Below, in pieces: positions 34,601 to 43,880 of a DNA stretch of 64,000 nt. The DNA lies in NCBI GenBank assembly GCA_023525915.1, contig CP026657.1, positions 2,566,001 to 2,630,000 of the forward strand, in the 5' to 3' direction. The DNA is from Acetispira formosa (nom. nud.) (GTDB lineage: Bacteria > Desulfobacterota > Desulfarculia > Adiutricales > Adiutricaceae). Under the pieces are notes generated by a model. It was not told the origin of the DNA. It ran no database searches and saw only the letters and a program-made list of their open reading frames with translations. Every line of letters begins with the position of its first letter. Within the stretch, counting starts at the first letter, position 1. The position numbers were made by a program, and so were the translations under genes.

Positions 34601-35628
34601 TTGCGTTCACCGTGGCCGGAACCATTGCCGTCAAGGTCGCCCCAGCGGCGATACAGCATCAGGCCGATCATGGTCAGGAGCATCAGGGCCAGACACAGGG
34701 CCGCGCCAAAGGGCCAATCGCGGCTCTGGCCGAACTGCTGCTGAATAAGGTTGCCTATCAGCATATAACGGGAGCCGCCCAAAAGGTCGGTGACCACAAA
34801 CATGGCCATGGCCGGAACGAAAGTGACGATCACCCCCACGGTGAGGCCCGGCCGGGTCTGGGGCAGGATGGCCTGGGTGAAAACCTGAATGCGGCTGGCG
34901 TAAAGATCGCGCGCGGCTTCCAGAAGCTCCCAGTTGAGCCGCTCCACACTGGAATACAGGGGCAGAGCCATGAAGGGCAGGAACGTGGAGACCATGCCCA
35001 GATAGGTGGCGAATGAGCCGGGATACAGAGGGGTACCGGGCTGGATTAAGCCCATGAATCCGGCCAGTTGGGCCGGAGGCAACTGGGGGCTCAGAATAAG
35101 GAGCCAGGCATAGGTTCGCACCACCACGTTGGTCCAGAAGGGCACCATCAGAAGGAAAAGAAGCCAGGTGCGCACTTTGGGGGAGCGGGTGGCGATGTAA
35201 AATGTGAGGGGATAGGCCAGCACCAGGCATAGAATAGTGGTTATCAGCCCCACCAGGAGGCTTCGGCCAAGGATAATGAGATGATCGGGGGTCCAGCCGA
35301 ACAGGCCGTAGCCAATCAGCCGCTTGTAGTTTTCGAGGCTGAAGACCCATTGAATTTCGCCAAAACTGCCCCTTTGGGCCAGTGACAGAACAATCAGCCC
35401 GGTGGCGGGTACGGCCAGGAAGATCAGCAGCCAGAAGATGCCCGGCCCCATCAGGGAGGCCCCCTTGACCCGCAGGTCGAAAGCGCGGTGAATGCCGCCG
35501 TACCAGGTTATCAGCCCCGGCGGCACCTCTTCCTCCGGCGGGGTCAGGCCGCGGCTGTATTCATCGGCCGCTTCAGCCTCCCGGCGGTTTTCCGCTTCAA
35601 ATCGACCTTGATCATCAGGTTTATTCAT
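34597..35628 (-). CDS. potB: Spermidine/putrescine-type ABC transporter permease (PotB-like)
   Basis: This 343-residue protein starts at the ATG at 35628 behind GAGG. An acidic, hydrophilic N-terminal extension of about 55 residues precedes the first membrane segment and is longer than in E. coli PotB. Membrane part: SLENYKRLIGYGLF, LAYPLTFYIATRSPK, PFWTNVVVRTYAWLLIL and the loop LEAARDLYASRIQVFTQAILPQTRPGL. It pairs with PotC to form the channel. A C repeat separates it from potA upstream. Confidence 0.9.
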   Translation of the reverse strand: MNKPDDQGRFEAENRREAEAADEYSRGLTPPEEEVPPGLITWYGGIHRAFDLRVKGASLMGPGIFWLLIFLAVPATGLIVLSLAQRGSFGEIQWVFSLENYKRLIGYGLFGWTPDHLIILGRSLLVGLITTILCLVLAYPLTFYIATRSPKVRTWLLFLLMVPFWTNVVVRTYAWLLILSPQLPPAQLAGFMGLIQPGTPLYPGSFATYLGMVSTFLPFMALPLYSSVERLNWELLEAARDLYASRIQVFTQAILPQTRPGLTVGVIVTFVPAMAMFVVTDLLGGSRYMLIGNLIQQQFGQSRDWPFGAALCLALMLLTMIGLMLYRRWGDLDGNGSGHGERK

Positions 35629-35764
35629 GGCGAACCTCAACAGGTCTGTGGCCGGGCCACAGCCGGAGTAACCGGCCGGGTCAGGCCTCAAAGAAAAATA
35701 CCGGCGGGTTTCCAGAAGGAGGCCCGCCGGCAGTGTTTTTTAATGGCGTTTGTCGCCGTTTATT

Positions 35765-35905
35765 GCGGGGGGTCGAGTCTTCGAGACGGAGCGTCAGCGA
35801 CTGGTTTATAAGAATAAACCATCACTCGCCGGGCAAAAACCACGTTTTTTGCCCGGCTTCGGCTCGCAAGTATAGGGGAAAAAGCCATAATTAGAATAGC
35901 AGAAC
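35765..35905 (+). repeat. Repeat C, copy 4 (inside the pot operon)
   Basis: GGGTCGAGTC, GAGACGGAGCGTCAGCGACT and a particularly regular hairpin CCGGGCAAAAA-CCACG-TTTTTTGCCCGG. It lies in the gap of about 280 bases between potA and potB, so the operon must be read through it or it sets differential expression. Confidence 0.8.
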
Positions 35906-35910
35906 GCCGT

Positions 35911-36960
35911 CTATTCAGCTTTATCCAGAGCCACCAGATCTTCCGGGGGGAAGAAAAGGCTGACTTGATCGCCGGGGGCCAGACGGCCTTTGGCATGGGT
36001 ACGCACCCGGACCGGGCCGGGATCGAGCCACAGATCAAGGCTCTGGCCGCGATAAATGGCTTCACGCACTTTGGCCTGGACCCAGTTGGGATCGCCATTG
36101 GGGGCGTCGCTCAACTGAATGTGCTCCGGCCTGATGGCCAAAGTTCCCTCATCCCACTGGGGGGCGGAGGAAAGATCGAAAGAGCCGAAATCGGTCACCA
36201 CCCGGCCGCCGTCGCGGCGGGCCTGAATGATGTTGGCCGCCCCAAGGAACTCCGCCACGAATTTGTTGCGGGGTTTGGAATATACATCCCTAGGTGCGCC
36301 GACCTGCTCCACCAGACCGTCTTTCATGACGGCCAGACGATCGGAGACCACCATAGCTTCGTCCTGATCATGGGTGACCAGTATGAAGGTTTGGCCGATG
36401 GTGCGCTGGAGACGGCGAAGGTCTTCCTGCACCTGAGCGCGAAGGTGAGCGTCAAGGGCGCTCATGGGTTCATCTAGCAGAAGGATATCCGGTTCATTGA
36501 CCAGAGCGCGGGCCAAGGCCACTCTCTGTTTCTGTCCGCCGGACAACTGATGGGGATAACGTTTTTCCAAGCCGTCGAGGCCTAACATTTCCAGTTTTTC
36601 AGCCACCCGCTTCCTTACTTCGGGGAGGCTGACCTGACGGGCTTTCAAACCGAAAGCCACGTTTTCGAAGATGTTCAGATGCGGGAACAGGGCATAGCTT
36701 TGAAAAACCGTGTTCACCTGACGTTTGGCCGCCGGAAGCCGGGTGATATCTTTACCACCCAGAAAAACATGCCCGGAATCTGGCAATTCCAGGCCGGCGA
36801 TAATGCGCAACAAAGTGGTTTTCCCACAACCGGAAGGACCAAGCAGAGTAAAAAACTCTCCCTTCCGTACCTCTAAGTCAACGCCTTTTAAGGCTTTGTG
36901 GCTGCCGAAGCTCTTTTGGACTTGCGCCACTAAAAGTCCCAATTCAATCTGGCCTGTCAA
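35911..36960 (-). CDS. potA: Spermidine/putrescine-type ABC transporter ATPase (PotA-like)
   Basis: This 349-residue ATPase has Walker A GPSGCGKTT (about residues 40-48), Q-loop FQSYALFPHL, signature LSGGQKQRVALARAL, Walker B LLLDEPMSALD, then a C-terminal TOBE regulatory domain (AIRPEHIQLSD...). The open frame starts at TTG 36960; no ATG is available nearby. An ATG on another frame at 36970 with a strong ribosome site would read an 8-residue peptide across this start. First gene of a potABC-like operon behind a long leader. Confidence 0.92.
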   Translation of the reverse strand: MTGQIELGLLVAQVQKSFGSHKALKGVDLEVRKGEFFTLLGPSGCGKTTLLRIIAGLELPDSGHVFLGGKDITRLPAAKRQVNTVFQSYALFPHLNIFENVAFGLKARQVSLPEVRKRVAEKLEMLGLDGLEKRYPHQLSGGQKQRVALARALVNEPDILLLDEPMSALDAHLRAQVQEDLRRLQRTIGQTFILVTHDQDEAMVVSDRLAVMKDGLVEQVGAPRDVYSKPRNKFVAEFLGAANIIQARRDGGRVVTDFGSFDLSSAPQWDEGTLAIRPEHIQLSDAPNGDPNWVQAKVREAIYRGQSLDLWLDPGPVRVRTHAKGRLAPGDQVSLFFPPEDLVALDKAE

Positions 36961-37273
36961 TTCCTCTCATACGCCTCCCTTTACCCGTTTACAGTCCGTA
37001 TTGGTTCACTTCTTCTTTTGGGCAGGGCGGCAACGCCAAACTCAGGGGTTTCGGGAGGAGTGGGGAACCGTTTGGAACCTTGATCTCCACGGCTTTGGAC
37101 AAAGTCCGCCGTAGCCTGAAGGCATAATGTTGACGCCCCAGCGAACCGGGACCGGATAACCCCCCTAATGGGGAGTTTTGACAAGTCGCTCTTTTTATCA
37201 TAATCACAGCAACAGGTCAAGCGAAAAACATCCGCAATTTTTTAACCGTTTCCCGTAGTTGTGGAAACATCAC
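36961..37273 (-). promoter_or_regulatory. Long untranslated leader of the pot operon
   Basis: Between the promoter at 37280-37308 and potA lie about 310 transcribed bases. Visible stems on the minus strand include ACTCCCC-ATTA-GGGGGGT and several GC-rich segments. No known riboswitch class was recognised. At its end AAAGGGAGG precedes an ATG (36968-36970) that opens an 8-codon frame (MRGIDRPD) ending at 36944 inside potA. Two open frames of 72 and 79 codons cross the region but have no ribosome site and no recognised similarity. Confidence 0.45.
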
Positions 37274-37279
37274 AGATTG

Positions 37280-37308
37280 ATTGTAATTATCCTTAACCCC
37301 AATGTCAA
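37280..37308 (-). promoter_or_regulatory. Near-consensus sigma-70 promoter of potABC
   Basis: On the minus strand: TTGACA (37308-37303), exactly 17 bases, TACAAT (37285-37280). The transcript would start near 37273. Confidence 0.8.
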
Positions 37309-37340
37309 GGGAACGGCTGTTAGCCTGGAAGATGGTAAAA

Positions 37341-37823
37341 CCCGGCCGTGCGGGCAAAAAAATTTCTGACGTCGCTCGTAATTTTCTCGTATTCCCGGCC
37401 GGGTGGCGGTGTCGGAGGTTTGTATATCCGTGCCCGTCCGGGGAGCAAAATTACGAGCGACTTACAGAAAATTTTTTGCCCGCACGGCCTGGTCAGTGTC
37501 GGCGTTTGGGCAGGGTGACGGTTGGGTCTTTCTTGCATAAGCTGACCAGGATTAGGAGGGCGGGGCGGTGAGATTTCTCCAGAGGGGACCACGATTTTTG
37601 CTCCCCGGACGGGCTACCGGTTTAAGGAAAAGCCCACATTTTAAAAATAGCAGGTCGACCCGATAGGGGAGACGGAGCGCCAGCGACTGGTTTTGAGGCC
37701 ATAAAAGCCGCTCGCGAAGCAAAAACCACGCTTTTTGCGTAGCAGACGGGCCGCCTGTTTAAGGGAAAAAGCCATATTTAAAATCGCTCCACTATGGAGA
37801 TATCTCACCGCCCCGCCCTCCTG
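37341..37823. repeat. Composite repeat D, copy 2 (D2 then D1, D1 interrupted)
   Basis: D2 occupies 37341-37492 with arms GGCCGTGCGGGCAAAAAAAT / ATTTTTTGCCCGCACGGCC. D1 starts at 37554 and matches the reversed copy 1 until CCCGGACGGGC (37614); then a C repeat replaces about 65 bases of D1 interior, and D1 resumes at 37791 (ACTATGGAGATATCTCACCG) to 37823. This, the pot leader and the bases up to 37984 form a gene-free stretch of about 1 kb; 37824-37984 shows no feature beyond A/T-rich sequence before the next gene. Confidence 0.85.
37616..37790 (+). repeat. Repeat C, copy 5, nested inside repeat D
   Basis: GGTCGACCCGATAGGGGAGA, CGGAGCGCCAGCGACTGG, then GCGAAGCAAAAACCACGC with TTTTTGCGTAGC, ending AAAATCGCTCC. 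It is flanked on both sides by D1 sequence, so it arrived after the D element was in place. Confidence 0.85.
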
Positions 37824-37984
37824 GTTTTACCTTTGCCGCCCTCAAACGTTCACTCCACGGTACAGCCAGCACGCTTGTGGACAACAGGAAAGAAAACAAG
37901 TATAATTTAAAAATGAAGACAATGGGTTGACAAAACAAGGCGGGTCACCGGACCTGATTTTTTATCTAAGTGAGGAAAAAAAAT

Positions 37985-38323
37985 ATGGGTGATATAAAGC
38001 GCCAGCCGAAACCGAAAATGCTCTTTGAAGAAAACCGTGAAACCTTTAATAAAATGGTCCGCGAAGGCAAAACGCCCGACCTGAAGGACCAGAACCTCTC
38101 CGATCTCGACCTTTGCGGCTTTATGCTGAGAGATGCCGACCTCACCGGGGCCTATCTGCGCGGGGCCAATCTCTCCGGGCAGGATCTGTCCAGCGCGAAA
38201 ATGCACGGGGCCAGCCTGAAAAACGCCAAAATCAGCGGCTGCCTATTTCCTTCGAATATCAGCGCTGATGAGATCAGGCTGTCGGTGGATCTCGGCACCC
38301 GTATGCGCCAATCCGACAATTAG
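37985..38323 (+). CDS. Small pentapeptide-repeat protein
   Basis: This 112-residue protein starts at the ATG at 37985 behind GTGAGG. Residues about 38-85 show the A(D/N)LxG-type five-residue pattern (LSDLDLCGFMLRDADLTGAY, LRGANLSGQDLSS), enough for two to three coils of a right-handed quadrilateral beta-helix. The short repeat block and charged N-terminal part make the function unclear; larger relatives mimic DNA or act as adaptors. The next gene starts three bases after its stop, suggesting co-expression with the M20 peptidase. Confidence 0.75.
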   Translation: MGDIKRQPKPKMLFEENRETFNKMVREGKTPDLKDQNLSDLDLCGFMLRDADLTGAYLRGANLSGQDLSSAKMHGASLKNAKISGCLFPSNISADEIRLSVDLGTRMRQSDN

Positions 38324-38326
38324 GCC

Positions 38327-39490
38327 ATGCCCGACATACGTCCTTCCATAAAAAATCTCCTGCCCTGGCTGGTTGAGCTCAGGCGCACCCTGCACCAGTG
38401 CCCGGAGATCATGTATCAGGAAACTGAAACTTCAGCCATAGCCCGCCGGGTTCTGGAAGAATCGGGCCTGACGGTCACGGGCGGGTTCGGGGGAACGGGC
38501 CTGGCCGCCATCTGGGACAGCGGCCGACCCGGACCTACCATAGCTTTCAGGGCCGATATGGACGGCCTGAACATCACCGAGCCGGAAGGCTGCCCTTTTG
38601 GCTCCAGAAATCCCGGCCTTATGCACGCCTGCGGGCATGATTTCAACTTGGCCCTGGTGCTGGGTCTGGCCCGGCTGGTCTCCGTCGGCGGATTGGCCAG
38701 TCTTAACGGGCGGGTCATGTTCATCTGCCAACCGGCTGAGGAACACGGCGCTGGAGCCGCCGCCATGCTCCGTGACGGGCTTTTTGAAAAAACGGCCCGC
38801 CCGGATTTGATTTTCGCCGGCCATGCCGAGCCGCTGCGCCCTCCCGGCCGGATGATCATCAATCCCGGCCCCATAATGGCCGGGGTGCTGGATATTCACC
38901 TCACCATAACCGGGCGCGGCGGCCACGCCGGAACGCCGGATTCCGCCCTGAACCCCCTGCCGGCCATGGCCCGGCTGATAACGGCCATTTCCGCCTACAA
39001 GCCCCCGGCCGGGGCGCTGATAACCCTGACCATGGCCAGCTGCGGCGAACGCACCAACGTCATTGCCCCGGAAGGCTCCGTCAGCGGCACATTGCGCTAC
39101 TACTCCCCTGAATCCTGCCAAACTATCCAGGATTATGTGGAAAGGCGCTGCCAGGAAGTGGCTGAAGACAGCCGGACGCGGGTGAAATGGAAATGGGTTG
39201 ACGGCTACCCGCCCACCATCAACAGCCCGGATGCGGCCGCCGTGGCCAGGGAGGTGGCGGATTCCCTCCTGGGGCCAGGCTGCGCCGGGCCGGAAGCCCC
39301 TTCCTACGGCGGTGAGGATTTTTCCTTCTTCCTGGAAAAAGTCCCCGGCGTTTTTATGTTCTTCGGAACAGGCGGCGCGCCAGGCGGCAACCATCCCCTC
39401 CACAGCCCCAACTTCTCCATAAACGAGGAGGCCCTCCCCATCGGCCTTGAATATTGGGCCCGGCTAGCCGAAAAACTGCTGCGCGCATAG
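38327..39490 (+). CDS. M20-family amidohydrolase/peptidase
   Basis: This 387-residue zinc enzyme belongs to the IAA-amino-acid hydrolase/hippuricase branch of M20. ELRRTLHQCPEIMYQE opens the domain, FRADMDGLNITE carries the metal-site aspartate, GLMHACGHDFN has the CGHD motif and QPAEEHGAGAAAML the glutamates; the dimerisation domain (GRGGHAGTPDSALNP) and the late YGGEDFSFF follow. It removes acyl or amino-acid groups from N-acyl amino acids or related amides; the true substrate is open. No signal peptide. Confidence 0.92.
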   Translation: MPDIRPSIKNLLPWLVELRRTLHQCPEIMYQETETSAIARRVLEESGLTVTGGFGGTGLAAIWDSGRPGPTIAFRADMDGLNITEPEGCPFGSRNPGLMHACGHDFNLALVLGLARLVSVGGLASLNGRVMFICQPAEEHGAGAAAMLRDGLFEKTARPDLIFAGHAEPLRPPGRMIINPGPIMAGVLDIHLTITGRGGHAGTPDSALNPLPAMARLITAISAYKPPAGALITLTMASCGERTNVIAPEGSVSGTLRYYSPESCQTIQDYVERRCQEVAEDSRTRVKWKWVDGYPPTINSPDAAAVAREVADSLLGPGCAGPEAPSYGGEDFSFFLEKVPGVFMFFGTGGAPGGNHPLHSPNFSINEEALPIGLEYWARLAEKLLRA

Positions 39491-39515
39491 CCCCAGGCGC
39501 CCACAGACGGCCAAA

Positions 39516-39609
39516 GCCTAGGGGGCACCGCTCTTAATACGGTGATCGCCGCCAAAACCCGCGCCCCGGGAAACCGCCCCCCAGACCCAGCCCCGTGCGG
39601 GCCACGCAC
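39516..39609 (-). repeat. Repeat B, monomer
   Basis: Minus-strand B unit: GGGGGCACCGCTCTTAATAC, GATCGCCGCC, CGGGAAACCGCCCCCCAGAC, CCGTGCGGGCCACGCAC. It starts 26 bases after the M20 gene stop. Confidence 0.82.
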
Positions 39610-39612
39610 AAG

Positions 39613-39942
39613 TTGCCAAAAAAACATTGACATGGTATATTAATAAACATGAAGTATGAGGTGGAACCTTCCATCATTTTGACATTTCTAAAATAGTCCT
39701 CTGCTTTCATAACAATATTATTATGCGTGTAGTCATTGCCTGACGGGTCCGATTTAATAATTTCGGGCTAGGTAATCATTATGGAGAAGCTTTTAATATT
39801 GTTTGCTGTGCATTCAGCAATCCTTTAAAAAAACGCTTATTGTCAGCTTTATTAAAATAGTCATATTAATCCGTCGATGATTGGCTTCACCGTTCGTGGT
39901 GAGCTGTATTGTAAACGGTCTGAAATTATAAGGAGCTTTAAC
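39613..39942 (+). other. A/T-rich upstream region of the chemoreceptor gene
   Basis: About 330 gene-free bases, richer in A and T than the coding DNA. It contains a TTGACA (39627) without a well-spaced -10 box, and a small dyad TTGCTG-N6-CAGCAA (39803-39820). No gene was supported. The chemoreceptor promoter is probably here but I cannot point to it. Confidence 0.4.
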
Positions 39943-41811
39943 GTGTTGCAGAAATTAGGCGTCGGAACGCAGCTGGTCCTGGCATTTATCCTTGTATCAA
40001 TTATTTCAGTTTCAAGTCTCTTAATGGTGACTACCCGGCTGGTTTCCCAGACCACCACGGAAGATGCCCTGGCTCTTTTGGACGAGACCGCAAAAAACTA
40101 CTCAGGGGAATTTTCGAAATTTTTCGAAACCGGACTCCTGGTGGCCGCCGATATCAGGGCGGGCATGCTGGCGGTTAAGGATGTGGCCTCCCGACGGAGC
40201 CAGCCTCCTGACCGGGATATGGCTATTGCCGGAATTGTGGCCGTCATGAAAGAGCACCGCTGGGCCAACGGCGGCTGGGCCGGCTGGCAGCCCGACGCCT
40301 TTGACGGCCGTGACGCTCAATACGCAAATACACCCGGCCACGACCAGACCGGCCGACTGGTGCCCTCCATTGTGGTGGACGGCGACAAAGCTTCGGTTGA
40401 CGCGCTGGTTGATTATGACAAGGCCGGTGACGGCGACTATTATCTACTGGCGCTCAATAGCGGCCGCGAAGTGGTTTTGGAGCCATACACCTATGATTAT
40501 AATGGAAAAAAGGTGCTCCTGACCACGGTGGCAGTGCCAATATTGGAAAATGGGGAAACCAGGGGCGTGGCCGGAGTTGACGTAACCCTGGATTACATCA
40601 CTAAAATAATGTCCACCATTAAACCAATGGGAACCGGCCAGGTTATTCTGCTGTCGCCTGAAGGAACCATCGTCGGCCACAGCGACGCATCCCTGGTCGG
40701 GCAGCCCTTCGCCTCCACCCCGAGGGGCAAGCTACTGAATGCGGATTTACAGGCGGTCATGGGTGACGGCAAGCCCATGACCCGCGTGGTAGAAGGCGGC
40801 TGGAGCGGCGGCGAAGACGCGGCGGCGGCCATTTATTCATTCTCGCCCGGCCAGACCGGCCGCAACTGGGCTTTCATCGCCCTGGTGCCCATGGATACGG
40901 TCCTGGCCGCCTCCCGCGCCATGACCCGCTATGGATTGATGGTGGGCGCGGTCATTTTGGCCGTCTCGATTGTAATCGGCCTTCTGGCCGTGAAAATCGT
41001 GGTGGGCGGCCTGACCCGGCGCATTTTAAACGTGGCGGAGGAACTGGAAGAAATTTCCACCAACATTAATGAGGAATCGCGTGAAATCAGCGCCTCCAGC
41101 GAAAGCATAGCCGACGGCGCGCAGAGCCAGGCCGCTTCACAGGAGGAAACATCGGCGGCGCTGGAAGAAATATCCTCCATGACCAAGCGCACAGTGGAGA
41201 ACGCTCACAGTGCCAATGAAAGCGCCCGCGACACCATGCAGATCGTCCGGGACGGGGCTGACGACATGCGAGCCATGACCACAGCTATGAATGAAATAGA
41301 CGATTCAGCCACCCGCATCGGCAACATCATCAAAGCCATTGAAGAGATTGCTTTTCAGACCAACCTTCTGGCCCTGAACGCTTCGGTTGAAGCGGCCCGG
41401 GCCGGGGAGGCCGGGGCGGGTTTTGCGGTGGTGGCTGATGAAGTGCGCAACCTGGCCCTTCGCAGCGCTGAATCAGTGGGCAACACTCAGGCCATGATAG
41501 ACACAACCCTCAAACGGGTGCGCAACGGCACGGAAGTGGCCGGACGCCTGGAGGCCAGCTTTACGGCCATTGAGGAAAGCTCCAATCGCATAAACGAGCA
41601 GGTTGACCAGATTAACACGGCGGCTGAACAGCAGGACACCGGCATCAGCCAGGTCAATCAGGCCGTCCAGATAATGGACAAAGTAACGAACGAAAATGTG
41701 TCGGCAGTCAATTCGCTGGCTTCGACCACCGCCCAGCTAAGCATACAATCCGACAGAATGTCCGAAGTGGTTGAACGTCTCCTGTCTACCATCGGCGGCC
41801 GCCGCCGTTGA
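39943..41811 (+). CDS. Methyl-accepting chemotaxis protein with periplasmic Cache domain
   Basis: About 622 residues, from the GTG at 39943 with AAGGAG seven bases before it. Transmembrane helix 1 ([20 protein letters not shown]), a periplasmic double-Cache sensor of about 290 residues ([22 protein letters not shown] is typical), helix 2 ([20 protein letters not shown]), then a cytoplasmic signalling region with the hairpin tip [40 protein letters not shown]. Methylation helices flank the tip. It would pass small-molecule signals to CheA/CheW; no che genes lie beside it. Confidence 0.95.
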   Translation: MLQKLGVGTQLVLAFILVSIISVSSLLMVTTRLVSQTTTEDALALLDETAKNYSGEFSKFFETGLLVAADIRAGMLAVKDVASRRSQPPDRDMAIAGIVAVMKEHRWANGGWAGWQPDAFDGRDAQYANTPGHDQTGRLVPSIVVDGDKASVDALVDYDKAGDGDYYLLALNSGREVVLEPYTYDYNGKKVLLTTVAVPILENGETRGVAGVDVTLDYITKIMSTIKPMGTGQVILLSPEGTIVGHSDASLVGQPFASTPRGKLLNADLQAVMGDGKPMTRVVEGGWSGGEDAAAAIYSFSPGQTGRNWAFIALVPMDTVLAASRAMTRYGLMVGAVILAVSIVIGLLAVKIVVGGLTRRILNVAEELEEISTNINEESREISASSESIADGAQSQAASQEETSAALEEISSMTKRTVENAHSANESARDTMQIVRDGADDMRAMTTAMNEIDDSATRIGNIIKAIEEIAFQTNLLALNASVEAARAGEAGAGFAVVADEVRNLALRSAESVGNTQAMIDTTLKRVRNGTEVAGRLEASFTAIEESSNRINEQVDQINTAAEQQDTGISQVNQAVQIMDKVTNENVSAVNSLASTTAQLSIQSDRMSEVVERLLSTIGGRRR

Positions 41812-41824
41812 GGAATTTTGACGC

Positions 41825-41858
41825 CGCGCCAATTCCAGTGAAGGAATTGGCGCGTCTT
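41825..41858 (+). terminator. Rho-independent terminator of the chemoreceptor gene
   Basis: CGCGCCAATTCC / GGAATTGGCGCG with a 6-nt loop, then TCTTTT, 14 bases after the stop codon. Confidence 0.9.
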
Positions 41859-41927
41859 TTCAATGCGGGCCATAGCTATTTCATATATTATCAGCCCCAA
41901 ACAGGAAATAGGGTGCCATTGCGGCAA

Positions 41928-42491
41928 TCATTGCTCTTTATGGTTAATCTGAAGGTATTTATCCGTCACGGCCTTGAACAGGGCCATTTTGTTTTTCGGG
42001 CCTTGCCCATAGCGTTTATTGATTTCAGCAACAATCGTCGGCTCACCCAAGTTATATCCGGTTGCCAGGGCATTCAGTCCTATGGCCATCTGCATTTTAA
42101 GGTCGCCGTTATCGCTTGGCCTGAATTGCCTTGCCTGCTCCATCGCGGCGATTAGGGACATACAGTCATCTACCATTTCATTCGTCAAGGAGCGAACAGC
42201 CTTATCCAGGTCACTATCAGATATTTCAGAAAGCGATAAACCACGGAACAGGAGCTGAATATTTTCCCGGCCATGATCCTTTTCCATCTCTTTTAAAAAC
42301 TCTTCGCCATTAAGACCATTTAAAAGCGCGGAGGGCTTTTTTAATGTTGATATGAAAGATAAAGTGAGATCATCACTCTTCTGGGAGCTGCTATCGCTTT
42401 TAAAGAAATCACGAACAAAGATCAATATCAAAAGGCCGATTATTAATGCGAAAATCTCTTTTCCCGATAGTTTCCTTTTGGGATCAATCAT
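41928..42491 (-). CDS. Membrane-anchored protein of unknown function
   Basis: This 187-residue protein has one N-terminal membrane segment (EIFALIIGLLILIFVRDFF, about residues 12-30) after a short basic start, giving a type II anchor with a soluble domain outside or an uncleaved signal. The rest is helical and charged, with no cysteine pairs or known motif. It is transcribed alone between the chemoreceptor terminator and the glyA terminator. No function can be assigned. Confidence 0.65.
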   Translation of the reverse strand: MIDPKRKLSGKEIFALIIGLLILIFVRDFFKSDSSSQKSDDLTLSFISTLKKPSALLNGLNGEEFLKEMEKDHGRENIQLLFRGLSLSEISDSDLDKAVRSLTNEMVDDCMSLIAAMEQARQFRPSDNGDLKMQMAIGLNALATGYNLGEPTIVAEINKRYGQGPKNKMALFKAVTDKYLQINHKEQ

Positions 42492-42535
42492 GATTTTTCC
42501 TCTGGAGCGCTACATAAGCTTTAGGTGCGATTCAT

Positions 42536-42577
42536 AAAAAAACCAGAGCGGCGATGCAAAGCACAGCCGTTCTGGTT
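42536..42577 (-). terminator. Terminator of glyA
   Basis: On the minus strand, AACCAGAACGGC / GCCGCTCTGGTT (one mismatch) with a 13-nt loop followed by a T run, about 50 bases past the glyA stop. Confidence 0.75.
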
Positions 42578-42626
42578 TGTCGCTGATCAGCGGCTGGAAA
42601 TGGGAAGTAAACCCGTCGCAGCCATG

Positions 42627-43871
42627 TCAAAGATTAGGATATAAAGGAAACTTGAGGCAGAGCGCTTCAACTTTATGCCGCACTTTTTTCAGCACCGTAT
42701 CGTCCTCCGGCGCACTGAGTGCTTCGACTATATACTCGGCCACCAAATCCATATCCGATTCTTTCATGCCTCTGGTGGTCAGGGCCGGAGTACCCAGCCG
42801 CAGGCCGCTGGTGACGGTAAAGGGCTGGGTGTCAAAAGGCACGGCGTTCTTGTTGGTGGTTATGCCGGCCGCATCCAGGGCCTTTTCAGCCGCCAGGCCC
42901 GTCAGATTTTTGCTTCTGAGGTCCACCAGGAGCAGATGGGTGCTGGTGCCGCCGGAAACCAGGCGGAAACCCTCGTCCGCCAGATTGGTGGCCAGACGTT
43001 TGGCATTGAGAATTACCTGCTGCTGATAATCCATGAAATCGGCCGTAAGTGCCTCGCCGAAGGCCACGGCCTTGGCCGCAATGGCGTGCATTAAAGGCCC
43101 GCCCTGAATACCGGGAAAAACACGTGAATCAATAGCCTTGCCAAGATTGCGCTTGCTGAGGATCATGCCGCCCCTGGGGCCGCGCAGAGTCTTATGGGTG
43201 GTGGTGGTGACTATGTCGGCCGCCTCAACCGGCGAAGGATGGAGGCCGGCGGCCACCAGTCCGGCGAAGTGGGCCATATCCACAATCAGGGTGGCTCCGC
43301 AGGAGTCGGCCGCTTCGCGGAATTTGGCGAAATCGATCACACGGGGGTAGGCTGAGCCGCCGGCCACAATCACTATGGGCTTTAGTTCCTCGGCTTTGCG
43401 CATCATATCATCATAGTCGATGAGTTCGGTGTCCTTGCGCACGCCATAGGAATGAACGTTATAGAGCCGACCGGAAAAATTCACCGGTGAGCCGTGGGTC
43501 AGGTGCCCGCCGTGGGCCAGGTCCATGCCCAGAATGGCATCTCCCGGCTGCAGAACGGACATATAGGCGGCCATATTGGCCTGGGAGCCGCTGTGCGGCT
43601 GGACGTTGACGTGTTCGGCCCCGAAAATTTTCCTGGCTCGGCTGATGGCCAGCGATTCCACCTGATCGGCGAATTCGCAGCCGCCGTAATAACGGCGTTC
43701 GGGATAGCCCTCGGCGTATTTATTGGTAAAGATGGAGCCGGTGGCGGCCATGACGGCTTCTGAAGTAAAATTTTCAGAGGCAATCAGCTCCAGGTGAGTC
43801 CGTTGCCGCTGCAATTCGCTTTTAATAATGGCGCTGACTTGAGGGTCCACTTGATCCAGCACAGTTTCCAT
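42627..43871 (-). CDS. glyA: Serine hydroxymethyltransferase
   Basis: About 414 residues. [43 protein letters not shown] is the SHMT signature, HGGHLTHG and [12 protein letters not shown] form the cofactor site, and [18 protein letters not shown] contains the PLP lysine. It exchanges serine and glycine with tetrahydrofolate. The ATG at 43871 is preferred because GAGG lies nine bases before it; the ATG at 43880 is too close to that site. This GAGG comes from the edge of a B repeat. glyA lies in the expected fabF-rpiB-glyA order. Confidence 0.96.
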   Translation of the reverse strand: METVLDQVDPQVSAIIKSELQRQRTHLELIASENFTSEAVMAATGSIFTNKYAEGYPERRYYGGCEFADQVESLAISRARKIFGAEHVNVQPHSGSQANMAAYMSVLQPGDAILGMDLAHGGHLTHGSPVNFSGRLYNVHSYGVRKDTELIDYDDMMRKAEELKPIVIVAGGSAYPRVIDFAKFREAADSCGATLIVDMAHFAGLVAAGLHPSPVEAADIVTTTTHKTLRGPRGGMILSKRNLGKAIDSRVFPGIQGGPLMHAIAAKAVAFGEALTADFMDYQQQVILNAKRLATNLADEGFRLVSGGTSTHLLLVDLRSKNLTGLAAEKALDAAGITTNKNAVPFDTQPFTVTSGLRLGTPALTTRGMKESDMDLVAEYIVEALSAPEDDTVLKKVRHKVEALCLKFPLYPNL

Positions 43872-43880
43872 AAAATCCAT

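Noticed and set aside
36981-37220. 79-codon minus-strand frame upstream of potA
   Set aside because: It has no ribosome site, an odd composition and no recognised family, and it overlaps another frame of similar length. It is better explained as a non-coding leader.
36961-37273. Known riboswitch classes (cobalamin, TPP, SAM, glycine, guanidine, c-di-GMP) in the pot leader
   Set aside because: None of the conserved core sequences of these classes was found by eye; an unknown class cannot be excluded.
37616-37790. Insertion sequence or transposase gene associated with repeats A to E
   Set aside because: No open frame with DDE, HUH or serine-recombinase motifs exists in or next to any copy in this window.
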